Under the pieces are notes generated by a model, which saw nothing but the letters and a program-made list of their open reading frames with translations, made no database searches and was not told the origin of the DNA. Positions 1 to 10,446 of a DNA stretch of 64,000 nucleotides are shown piece by piece. The stretch spans positions 1 to 64,000 of the forward strand of contig NZ_MJEI01000098.1 of assembly GCF_002095395.1 (NCBI RefSeq). Direction: 5' to 3'. Numbering within the stretch: the stretch's first letter is position 1; each line of letters opens with the position of its first letter. A program made the position numbers and the translations under genes. Source of the DNA: Williamsia sp. 1135. Its GTDB lineage: Bacteria; Actinomycetota; Actinomycetes; Mycobacteriales; Mycobacteriaceae.

Positions 1-276
1 GGTGGGAGCTCATGGGTGAAACGCTAACAATATCGAGGTTTCCGGTTACGGAGGCTTTGGTGCTTGTCCCTGCGAGGGGATGAGGCATTGACACACTATT
101 GGGTCCTGAGAGAACACACGTGTTCTTTCTAGGGTTAGACAAAGATGCCGGCTGATGCGGGTGCTTGTTATCAAGTGAGTGTGAAGACATTTGTTTGGAG
201 TACCGGTTGGTTGGTGTGTGTTGTTTGAGAATTGCACAGTGGATGCGAGCATCTTTATTTTTTGTTTTGTTTATTG
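1..276 (+). other. 16S-23S internal transcribed spacer (3' part)
   Basis: This stretch precedes the 23S gene and has no protein-like reading frame and no tRNA cloverleaf. At 111-126 there is a short inverted repeat (AGAACAC and GTGTTCT), followed by TGTTCTTTC at 121-129, which resembles an rRNA antitermination boxA. Bases 216-248 form one arm of the 23S processing stem. The 16S gene itself lies outside the window, so the operon is seen only from the spacer onward. Confidence 0.85.
216..248 (+). other. 5' arm of pre-23S processing stem
   Basis: Bases 231-248 are perfectly complementary (18 bp) to 3438-3455, on the far side of the 23S gene. Bases 216-226 pair with 3461-3471. A small internal loop separates the two helices. 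Such a stalk brackets 23S rRNA in pre-rRNA and is the usual RNase III cleavage site. The pairing is seen in the sequence; the enzyme is inferred. Confidence 0.85.
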
Positions 277-3412
<3,136 letters not shown>

Positions 3413-3437
3413 CAAAACAAGTAATGAAACTTTTGTT

Positions 3438-3471
3438 TCGCATCCACTGTGCAATATCTGAAACAACACAC
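3438..3471 (+). other. 3' arm of pre-23S processing stem
   Basis: This is the reverse complement of 216-248, as described for the 5' arm. It lies between the mature 23S end and the 5S gene. Confidence 0.85.
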
Positions 3472-3526
3472 AAACAAAACGACGGTTCTTCATCCGGCTT
3501 TGTTTGGGTGTGGATTGTTTCATAGA

Positions 3527-3644
3527 GTTACGGCGGCTATAGCGGTGGGGAAACGCCCGGTCCCATTCCGAACCCGGAAGCTAAGCCCACCAGCGCCAAT
3601 GGTACTGCACCCTAATCAGTGTGGGAGAGTAGGACACCGCCGAA
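3527..3644 (+). rRNA. rrf: 5S ribosomal RNA
   Basis: The approximately 118-nt segment has the canonical 5S core: CGGTGGCTAT-like start, GGGGAAACGCCCGG, CCATTCCGAACCCGGAAGC and GGGAGAGTAGG. Its ends GTTACGGCGG and CCGCCGAAC can pair as helix I. It sits about 115 bases after the 23S gene, completing the usual 16S-23S-5S order. Confidence 0.95.
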
Positions 3645-3652
3645 CACAATTT

Positions 3653-3703
3653 GCGAATACCCCGTATTCACAGCCCAACAGCTGCGAATACGGGGTATTT
3701 TGC
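3653..3703 (+). terminator. rRNA operon terminator
   Basis: A perfect 14-bp inverted repeat (3656-3669 with 3686-3699) has a 16-base loop and runs into a short T-rich tail (ATTTTGCT). It stands directly behind the 5S gene and fits an intrinsic terminator for the rRNA operon. Confidence 0.85.
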
Positions 3704-3750
3704 TATCCCCACACACGGTTGACCGGCACCCCCGGCACCCCCCCGGTACC

Positions 3751-3774
3751 CAAGTGGGTCATACGACCCACTTG
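3751..3774. promoter_or_regulatory. Palindromic operator candidate before amine oxidase
   Basis: A perfect 10-bp inverted repeat, CAAGTGGGTC-ATAC-GACCCACTTG, lies 29 bases before the amine oxidase start. It covers the expected -35 position of a promoter whose -10 hexamer (TACGAT) is at 3791-3796. That placement suits a repressor operator of the TetR or GntR type. No T-run follows, so a terminator is less likely. The regulator is unknown and is not encoded next to it. Confidence 0.6.
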
Positions 3775-3790
3775 CATCGCTCGGAGCGGT

Positions 3791-3796
3791 TACGAT
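3791..3796 (+). promoter_or_regulatory. -10 element of a leaderless promoter
   Basis: TACGAT ends seven bases before the ATG at 3804, so transcription would begin at or next to the start codon. This TAnnnT-N7-start arrangement recurs at several other genes in the window. Confidence 0.5.
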
Positions 3797-3803
3797 TCCT
3801 GCC

Positions 3804-5333
3804 ATGTCGAGTTCGCTGCACAGCGTCAGTCCTTCATTCCGCACCGTTGCGTCGCTCAACCGCCGCCGGCTCCTTGGTGGGGTAGCTGTCGGCGCCGCCG
3901 GACTCGCACTCGGTGGCCGAATGTTCGGAGCCGGTGTCGCGTCGGCCTCTCCTGGGGGGAGTATCGGTGCTCAGACGTATGACGCTGTGGTGGTCGGCGG
4001 AGGCCTGTCCGGTCTCGCCGCGGCCAAGACGATTGCCGAAGCCGGCCGGTCGGTCCTGGTTCTCGAGGCCCGGGAACGGGCAGGTGGGCGCGTTCACAAC
4101 ATCTCGACCCCGAAGCTGGGCGTGACTCTCGACGCAGGTGCGGAGTTCATCGGGCCGACTCAGACGCATATCGCGGCCCTGGCGAAGGAATATGGCGTCG
4201 CCTCGTTACCGACCTACAACGAAGGCGACAGCGTCTACTGGAACAGCGGACGTCGCTCCACGATGCCCAGCGCTCTCGGTCTGCCCATCGACCCCGCGTC
4301 ACCCGAGGCAGCGCTGGCCCTGTCTCAGCTCGAGCTCGAACCGCTGCTCGGGTTTCCGGTGGGTGAGCCCTGGAAACACCGCGATGCGGCGTATCTGGAT
4401 TCCGTAACCTGGCAGCAATGGCTCGAGTCGCGGACGATATCTCCGACGGCGCGGATGCTCTTGAGTCTGGCGAGTTCTGCGGCACTGTCGGTCGAGGCGC
4501 ACGAGCTGTCGGCGCTGTATTTCTTCAACTACGTCGCCTCGGCAGGCGACGAGGCCAACCCCGGCAGTCTCATCCGCCTGCTCAGCACTGCGGGCGGCGC
4601 GCAGGAGCGTCTCTTCGTCGGCGGCGCGGCCCTGATCCCGTTGCGAATCGCGAATGCGCTGGGCGAGCGGGTGGTCTACAACGCTCCCGTGCGATCGATC
4701 GGCTGGACCGATGAGGTGGCGACCCTCGAGAGCGATGCCGGGACAGTGAAGGCGAAAAAGGTGATCGTTGCGATGTCGCCGGCGATCAGTGGCGGTATCG
4801 ACTACAGGCAGGGTCTTACGTCGGCGCGCGCCGGCTTGCATGCCGGTTACCGGATGGGCGCGATCAGCAAGTTCGCCGCGGTGTATCGCGAGCCGTTCTG
4901 GCGTAAGAAGGGGCTGTCGGGGCAGGTCATCGGCAACGGCGATCCCATTGACGTGTGCTTCGAGAACTACGCCGAGGGCAATCACGTGTTGATGGGGTTC
5001 ATCTCCGCCGACTCGATGCGTCGCCTGGACCAGGCGCCTGAAGAGCAGATCACCGCGGAGTGTACCCAGAACTTTGTCGACTACTTCGGCCCCGAGGCCC
5101 GCGATCACGTGGATCACGGCATCTTCAAGTGGGACCTGGAACCGTGGTCGCAGGGTGGCCCGGTGGCCGTGAGTAGGCCGGGAACGCTGACCCGGTACGG
5201 AGCTGCCCTTCGCGCTCCGGTTGGCCCCGTGCACTGGGCGGGAACCGAGACCTCTGACTACTGGACCGGATACATGGACGGTGCGGTGCGTTCGGGTCAG
5301 CGCGCGGCGAAGGAAGTGTTGGGCGCGCGTTGA
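3804..5333 (+). CDS. Tat-exported flavin monoamine oxidase family protein
   Basis: The 509-residue protein begins with a twin-arginine signal (residues about 19-45: NRRRLLGG followed by a hydrophobic Ala/Gly stretch), so it is probably exported in folded form. From about residue 60 it has the FAD-binding Rossmann motif VVVGGGLSGLAAA, followed by LEARERAGGRV, the hallmark of the amine oxidase family (Pfam Amino_oxidase). The C-terminal FAD-contact region (WAGTETSDYWTGYMDGAVRSG) is intact. Family members oxidise amines to aldehydes with release of ammonia and peroxide; the substrate cannot be read from sequence. It is a lone gene between the rRNA terminator and the next block, with a palindromic operator and a leaderless-type promoter directly upstream. 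Confidence 0.88.
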   Translation: MSSSLHSVSPSFRTVASLNRRRLLGGVAVGAAGLALGGRMFGAGVASASPGGSIGAQTYDAVVVGGGLSGLAAAKTIAEAGRSVLVLEARERAGGRVHNISTPKLGVTLDAGAEFIGPTQTHIAALAKEYGVASLPTYNEGDSVYWNSGRRSTMPSALGLPIDPASPEAALALSQLELEPLLGFPVGEPWKHRDAAYLDSVTWQQWLESRTISPTARMLLSLASSAALSVEAHELSALYFFNYVASAGDEANPGSLIRLLSTAGGAQERLFVGGAALIPLRIANALGERVVYNAPVRSIGWTDEVATLESDAGTVKAKKVIVAMSPAISGGIDYRQGLTSARAGLHAGYRMGAISKFAAVYREPFWRKKGLSGQVIGNGDPIDVCFENYAEGNHVLMGFISADSMRRLDQAPEEQITAECTQNFVDYFGPEARDHVDHGIFKWDLEPWSQGGPVAVSRPGTLTRYGAALRAPVGPVHWAGTETSDYWTGYMDGAVRSGQRAAKEVLGAR

Positions 5334-5478
5334 GCGGAGTTCGACCAATTCGCGTGTCGGTGGTGTCGGCGGCTAGTCTGGCGTGCGGCCGATCGGCCGG
5401 TACAGGTAACTACATAGCGTGAATCCATCGGCTCCGTCTCTCGGGCGTGAGTGGTGTGATCGTGACGAAGAGGCAGAC

Positions 5479-7440
5479 GTGAACGACAGAAACAATCGTG
5501 GTGGCAACGGTCGCGGCAACTCGGGCGGTGGACGACCGACCGACCGTCGTGACGGTCCGAGCGGCCGCAATTTCCGTAATGACTCGGACGCTCGCCGCGG
5601 TACCGGATCCGCGAACCGCCCGCCCGAGCCGCCCTTGCCCGACGACGTCGTCCCGCAGGACCTCGACACCGAGGTACGTCGCGACCTGCTGAGTCTCGAT
5701 CGCACGAATGCCGACACGGTTTCACGACACCTCATCATGACCTTCCGGCTCCTCGACGAGGACCCCGTGTTGGCCCTCGAGCACGCCCGCGCCGCGCGAC
5801 GCCGCGCAGGCCGTATTGCGATGGTTCGCGAGGCCGCAGGCATCGCCGCCTACACCGCGCATGAGTGGGCCGAGGCGTTGTCGGAGTTGAGGGCCGCGCG
5901 GCGCATGTCCGGCGGCAACGCCCTGCTGCCGATGATCGCCGATTGTGAGCGTGGACTGGGACGTCCCGAGCGTGCGATCGATGTCGCCCGCAGCGAAGAG
6001 GGCCGGGCTCTGACCGACGAGGACGCTGCCGAGATGCGGATCGTCGAGTCGGGTGCGCGTCTTGATCTCGGAGAGTTCGACAAGGCGATTGTCACGCTGC
6101 AGACGAAGGATCTCGACCCGGCTCGAGTCGGTACGGATGCTGCGCGGTACTTCTACGCGTATGCCGCTGCGCTGCTCGCAGCCGGTCGGCGCGAGGACGC
6201 GATCACGTGGTTCATGAACGCCGCCTCTGCGGATGACGATGACGTGACCGACGCCGAGGACCGGTTGATGGAATTGGCAGCGCCGGAATCGGCTGCCGAT
6301 GAATCCGACGCCGAGTCCGCACTCCTCGCTCCCGTGCACGCGGAAGCCCCGAAAGCAGTGTCTGAGGTCAGCGCCCCGCCCGCGTTGAAGGAGGTGCCGG
6401 AACAGGTTGTGCCGCAACTGGTGCCGGCGGCTCCCGCCGAGCCCGGTGCGCGCCTGCGGGACGGGTACGACGTCCTGCTGCTCGATCTGGACGGAACTGT
6501 CTACGCGGGGAAGAGCGAGATCCCCGGTGCGAAGGACGCTCTCGACGCCGGCGAGCAGCGCAACTACTACGTGACCAACAACGCCAGCCGTTCTCCAGTG
6601 GACGTCGCAGAACATCTGCAGGAGCTGGGTTTTCGGGCCGAGCCCGACGAGGTCGTCACCAGTGCACAGTCGGCGGCGCGGCTCCTGGCAGAACAACTGC
6701 CGATGGGATCGCGAGTCCTGGTCGTCGGAACCGACGCACTGGTCCATGAGGTCCGGTCTGCGGGCCTCGGGGTGACCCGGAGCGCGGACGACCGACCGGC
6801 CGCTGTGGTGCAAGGACATTCACCGGACACCGGCTGGGCGATTCTGTCCGAGGCGGTACTCGCGATTCGAGCGGGTGCGCTATGGGTGGCGTGCAACGTC
6901 GATGCGACCCTGCCGACCGACCGCGGTCTCCAGATGGGCAACGGTTCGATGGTGGCCGCCGTCGCGAACGCCACGGGAGCGCAGCCGCAGGTTGCCGGGA
7001 AGCCCGCGTCACCGCTGATGGTCGACGCCGTCAATCGAAGTGGCTCGAAAACACCCCTGGTGGTCGGCGATCGCCTAGACACCGACATCGAAGGCGCGAA
7101 CGCGATCGAGGCCGACAGCCTCTTGGTGCTGACCGGTGTGAGCACCGCGGCCGATGCCCTCAATGCCCCGGAGGCGCAGCGTCCGACGTTCATCGCAGCG
7201 GATTTGCAAGGTCTCAACGCCGCCGCAGACGATGTGATCGTCGGCCCGCGGCCCGGGTGGCACGTCAGCGTCCTCGACCACACCCTCACGGTCGTGGCGC
7301 AGGACGGCGCCGACCCGGCGGCCGTGCTCTACGCCGTGTTGCACGAGGCCTGGTCGCGCGAGACGTCGACGAAGTGGATCGTCGAGGCCGCCGAAGAGGT
7401 GGCCCAGTCGGCGTTGATGAGCGCCGGTCTGCTGGCCTGA
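5479..7440 (+). CDS. TPR-like region fused to HAD-IIA phosphatase (Rv1691-Rv1692-like)
   Basis: One continuous frame encodes three parts. First is a disordered Arg/Gly/Asp-rich N-terminus (about 50 residues). Second is an alpha-helical, Ala-rich TPR-like region (about 55-270). After a Pro/Ala linker comes a complete HAD-IIA phosphatase (about 330-653), with nucleophile motif DLDGTVY near 336, YYVTNNASRSP (motif II), a GKP lysine and the VVGDRLDTDIEGA acidic motif. In M. tuberculosis, as I recall, the two halves are separate neighbouring genes, Rv1691 and Rv1692, the latter a glycerol-3-phosphate phosphatase. The GTG at 5479 is preferred for the GAAGAGG ribosome site before it and a Rv1691-like start; an in-frame GTG at 5419 would add 20 residues. 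Substrate is inferred from the homologue. Confidence 0.85.
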   Translation: MNDRNNRGGNGRGNSGGGRPTDRRDGPSGRNFRNDSDARRGTGSANRPPEPPLPDDVVPQDLDTEVRRDLLSLDRTNADTVSRHLIMTFRLLDEDPVLALEHARAARRRAGRIAMVREAAGIAAYTAHEWAEALSELRAARRMSGGNALLPMIADCERGLGRPERAIDVARSEEGRALTDEDAAEMRIVESGARLDLGEFDKAIVTLQTKDLDPARVGTDAARYFYAYAAALLAAGRREDAITWFMNAASADDDDVTDAEDRLMELAAPESAADESDAESALLAPVHAEAPKAVSEVSAPPALKEVPEQVVPQLVPAAPAEPGARLRDGYDVLLLDLDGTVYAGKSEIPGAKDALDAGEQRNYYVTNNASRSPVDVAEHLQELGFRAEPDEVVTSAQSAARLLAEQLPMGSRVLVVGTDALVHEVRSAGLGVTRSADDRPAAVVQGHSPDTGWAILSEAVLAIRAGALWVACNVDATLPTDRGLQMGNGSMVAAVANATGAQPQVAGKPASPLMVDAVNRSGSKTPLVVGDRLDTDIEGANAIEADSLLVLTGVSTAADALNAPEAQRPTFIAADLQGLNAAADDVIVGPRPGWHVSVLDHTLTVVAQDGADPAAVLYAVLHEAWSRETSTKWIVEAAEEVAQSALMSAGLLA

Positions 7441-7442
7441 CG

Positions 7443-8288
7443 TCAGCTGCGGGAGAACTCGGACGCCGCCTCGATCTGGGCGTCCGAGGGGCGCATCCCG
7501 GTGTAGAGGACGAACTGCTCGGCCGCCTGCAAGGCGATCACCTGAGCGCCCGTGATCACGGGGCGGCCGTCGAATGCGCTGATCAATGGCGTCCGGGCGG
7601 GCATCGCGACAACGTCGAAGGCGGCTTTCGCCTCGTCCACCGCGGCGGACGGAAACGGCAACCCCTCGGCATCGGGACCGCCGGCCATCCCCACTGGAGT
7701 CGTATTGACCAGCAGATCCGGACGTGCGGTCCCGAGCTCGGGTTGCCAGGTGAATCCGTACCGCTCGGCGAGTGCCCGTCCGGTCTGCTCGTTGCGGGCG
7801 ATCACTGCGGTGTCGGAGTATCCCTCGTCGCGGAGCGCCGCCACCACGGCCTTGGCCATGCCGCCACTTCCGGACACGGCGACTGTGTAGTCCGTCGGAA
7901 TGGAACTGTCTCGCAGCAGGTTCGCTGCCGCTTGGTAGTCGGTGTTGTAGGCATGCAGGGTGCCGTCTTCGTTGACGATGGTGTTGACGGAGTCGATGGC
8001 CGATGCCGAGCCGTGCATCACGTCGACGAGGTCGATGATCTTTTCCTTGAAGGGCATCGAGATGCCTGCGCCTCGGATGCCCAGAGCGCGGATACCTCCG
8101 ACCGCCGCAGGCAGGTCCGCAGTGCTGAATGCCTTGTAGACGAAGTCGAGTCCGAGCTCGTTGTAGAGGTAGTTGTGGAACTTCGTGCCGATGTTGCTCG
8201 GTCGCCCCGACAGCGAGATGCACAGCTGCGTGTCGCGTCGTAGAACTCGGGCATCTGGTGCGCCGGCGCCCGCGGTGGTGGAGGTCAT
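7443..8288 (-). CDS. Shikimate 5-dehydrogenase family protein (AroE-like)
   Basis: The 281-residue protein has the AroE fold signatures: LCISLSGRPSNIGTKFHN near the N-terminus (shikimate-binding Ser region), GISMPFKEKI with the catalytic Lys, NTDYQA, the nucleotide-binding loop VSGSGGMAKAV, and NTTPVGM. The wording of these motifs (ISMPFKE, SGSGG) is that of AroE-like paralogues rather than the biosynthetic AroE, so the substrate may differ. ATG at 8288 follows a TAGCGT -10 hexamer by six bases, suggesting a leaderless transcript; a GTG at 8291 is also possible. It is the only - strand gene within the housekeeping block and is divergent from the small gene at 8325. Confidence 0.85.
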   Translation of the reverse strand: MTSTTAGAGAPDARVLRRDTQLCISLSGRPSNIGTKFHNYLYNELGLDFVYKAFSTADLPAAVGGIRALGIRGAGISMPFKEKIIDLVDVMHGSASAIDSVNTIVNEDGTLHAYNTDYQAAANLLRDSSIPTDYTVAVSGSGGMAKAVVAALRDEGYSDTAVIARNEQTGRALAERYGFTWQPELGTARPDLLVNTTPVGMAGGPDAEGLPFPSAAVDEAKAAFDVVAMPARTPLISAFDGRPVITGAQVIALQAAEQFVLYTGMRPSDAQIEAASEFSRS

Positions 8289-8324
8289 CACTAGACGCTA
8301 ACAATCGACTAGCCTTGGCAGGCA

Positions 8325-8597
8325 ATGAACCAACCTCTGCCCGGACCCCGACCGACACCCGGTCCTGTCCCCGGACCCCGACCCGCCGCGCCGCCCGACG
8401 AGTCGGCGCACACTGTGGATCCCGATGAGATCCGGCGCCAGGTGTCCGAGCTGCTCGAACAGGCCGACGACATCGCGGCCTCGGTCGGCGACACCGCCGA
8501 CAGTGAGGCGCTGGCGCAGCTCGCCCGGCAGGCGCACCTGCTCGAAAAGGCGCACGGCGTGCTCACGGATGCTTTGGAGAAGGTCGATCGTGCCTGA
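8325..8597 (+). CDS. Small conserved hypothetical protein (Rv1693-like)
   Basis: This 90-residue protein has a Pro-rich N-terminal 25 residues and a helical remainder (DPDEIRRQVSELLEQADDIA and LARQAHLLEKAHGVLTDALEKV). It looks like a short coiled coil or helical hairpin. Its position between the HAD fusion and tlyA matches M. tuberculosis Rv1693, a protein of about 100 residues with no known function. TAGCCT lies nine bases before the ATG. No catalytic motif is visible. Confidence 0.75.
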   Translation: MNQPLPGPRPTPGPVPGPRPAAPPDESAHTVDPDEIRRQVSELLEQADDIAASVGDTADSEALAQLARQAHLLEKAHGVLTDALEKVDRA

Positions 8598-8641
8598 GGC
8601 TGCGCAATCGAAGGGTCCGGACGCGCTATGCCGTCCGAGTC

Positions 8642-9460
8642 ATGGCGCGTAGGGCCCGCCTGGACGCAGAGCTCGTGCGCCGCGGCGAGGCGCGATCGCG
8701 GGACCACGCTCGCGAACTGATCGAAGCGGGCCGGGTGAAGGTCAACGGCACGGTTGCGGGCAAGCCTGCCACCAACGTCGATCTCGGTGCTCCGATCGTG
8801 GTGGCCGAGGGCGACGACGAGGGGTGGGCCTCACGGGGCGCGCACAAGTTGCTCGGCGCTCTGGCAGCGTTCGAACCGCAGGGCGTCAGCGTCGCCGGAC
8901 GTCGTTGTCTCGACGCCGGCGCATCGACGGGCGGATTCACCGACGTACTGCTGCGACGGGACGCTCAGCAGGTGGTGGCGGTCGACGTCGGGTACGGCCA
9001 GCTGATCTGGCGTCTGCAGAATGACGCCCGCGTCGAGATCCACGACCGGACCAATGTCCGGAGCCTGACTGCCGAGCAGATCGGGGGACCGGTGGACCTC
9101 GTCGTCGCGGACTTGTCGTTCATCTCCCTTAACCTTGTCCTCGAGGCGTTCGCCAGCTGTGCGAAGCCCGGCGCAGACCTGCTACCGATGGTCAAACCGC
9201 AGTTCGAGGTCGGCAAAGATCGGGTGGGATCGGGGGGCGTGGTGCGCAGTCGCGAGTTGCGAACCGAAGCGGTGACCGCGGTGGCCGAGACGGCGGCGAG
9301 CCACGGGCTCGCCACGCTCGGTGCGGTGGCGAGCCCGCTGCCCGGTCCGTCGGGCAATGTTGAATACTTCCTCTGGCTGCGAAAACAGCCGGAACCGGCA
9401 TCGGTGGATGACACGGTGCGGGCGGCGATAGCAGACGCGATCGAGAAAGGGCCCCAGTGA
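8642..9460 (+). CDS. tlyA: TlyA family rRNA 2'-O-methyltransferase
   Basis: The 272-residue protein has an N-terminal S4 RNA-binding domain (residues about 1-60, ARRARLDAELVRRGEARSRDHARELIEAGRVKVNG) and a C-terminal FtsJ/RrmJ-like SAM methyltransferase fold. The SAM site is CLDAGASTGGFTDVLLRRDA, and the catalytic-tetrad segments include DLVVADLSFISL and MVKPQFEVG. In mycobacteria TlyA methylates cytidines of 16S and 23S rRNA, and its loss gives capreomycin resistance; the same role is inferred here. The stop overlaps the start of nadK by four bases, so the two are probably translationally coupled. Confidence 0.93.
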   Translation: MARRARLDAELVRRGEARSRDHARELIEAGRVKVNGTVAGKPATNVDLGAPIVVAEGDDEGWASRGAHKLLGALAAFEPQGVSVAGRRCLDAGASTGGFTDVLLRRDAQQVVAVDVGYGQLIWRLQNDARVEIHDRTNVRSLTAEQIGGPVDLVVADLSFISLNLVLEAFASCAKPGADLLPMVKPQFEVGKDRVGSGGVVRSRELRTEAVTAVAETAASHGLATLGAVASPLPGPSGNVEYFLWLRKQPEPASVDDTVRAAIADAIEKGPQ

Positions 9461-10446
9461 CGAACCCAGCGGGTGGCACGGCTCCGACGGCGGGGCCGCA
9501 GGGACGGGAGTTCCTTGTGGTTGCCCACACCGGCCGGGACAACGTCCACGAGACCATGGCCGTCATCGCACGGTCATGTGCCGAGGCCGGAATCTCTCTT
9601 CGGGTCGTCGATCACGACACGATGCCGAGCCATCCGGGACCGCAATACCTGAGCACGGTGTACCCGCTCGATCCGGTGGAGCTGCGCGAGATCGGTGCCG
9701 ACGTCGCGGTCACGACGGGGAACGAGTCGTCCGCGGCCGGATGTGAGGTCGTCATCGTGCTCGGCGGCGACGGAACCTTCTTGCGTGCAGCAGAGCTCGC
9801 CCACCCGGTAGAAGTGCCGGTACTGGGAATCAACCTGGGTCACATCGGCTTTCTAGCCGAAGCCGAGGCAAACCGCGTCGACGAGGTGATGGCCAAACTC
9901 GTCGACCGCGACTACGAGGTCGAGGACCGGATGACGCTCGACATCACCGTGCATGTCGACGGGCAGGTGGTGGCCAAGAGCTGGGCCCTGAACGAAGCCA
10001 GCATCCAGAACCTGTCCAGGCAAGGTGTGTTGGAGCTCATCACGGAGGTCGATGGCAGACCCGTCTCGGCATTCGGAGCCGACGGCATCCTGGTGTCCAC
10101 ACCGACGGGATCCACCGCGTACGCGTTCTCGGCAGGCGGTCCCGTGATGTGGCCCGACCTCGAGGCGATTCTGCTGGTCCCGTCGAACGCCCACGCCCTG
10201 TTCGCCCGGCCCATGGTCACCAGTCCGCGGTCACTGGTGGCGATCGAGGTGCTGGCGCGTGGACAGGATGCCCTGCTGGCGTGTGACGGTCGCCGCAACA
10301 TCGAGGTCCCGGCCGGTGGCAGGGTGGAGATCGTCCGAGGTGAACGACCGGTGCACTGGGTCCGCATCGATTCCGATCCTTTTGCCGACCGGTTGGTGCG
10401 CAAGTTCGAACTGCCGGTCACCGGGTGGAGGGGAAGGCAACTGTAG
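9457..10446 (+). CDS. nadK: NAD kinase
   Basis: At 329 residues this is the expected size for an actinobacterial PpnK. It carries the GGDGTFLRA motif (ATP/NAD kinase motif I), LGINLGHIGFLAE, the NE-S motif (WALNEASI) and GILVSTPTGSTAYAFSAGG, the conserved diphosphate- and NAD-contact loop. The enzyme phosphorylates NAD to NADP in the cytosol. It starts with GTG inside the last codons of tlyA and ends in TAGTG, whose G starts recN, so it is the middle gene of a tightly packed operon. Confidence 0.95.
   Translation: MTNPAGGTAPTAGPQGREFLVVAHTGRDNVHETMAVIARSCAEAGISLRVVDHDTMPSHPGPQYLSTVYPLDPVELREIGADVAVTTGNESSAAGCEVVIVLGGDGTFLRAAELAHPVEVPVLGINLGHIGFLAEAEANRVDEVMAKLVDRDYEVEDRMTLDITVHVDGQVVAKSWALNEASIQNLSRQGVLELITEVDGRPVSAFGADGILVSTPTGSTAYAFSAGGPVMWPDLEAILLVPSNAHALFARPMVTSPRSLVAIEVLARGQDALLACDGRRNIEVPAGGRVEIVRGERPVHWVRIDSDPFADRLVRKFELPVTGWRGRQL

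Noticed and set aside
4299-5348. Long open frame of 349 codons on the - strand opposite the amine oxidase
   Set aside because: It is the antisense of a well-defined gene; high G+C coding sequence gives such shadows, and its translation lacks any domain.
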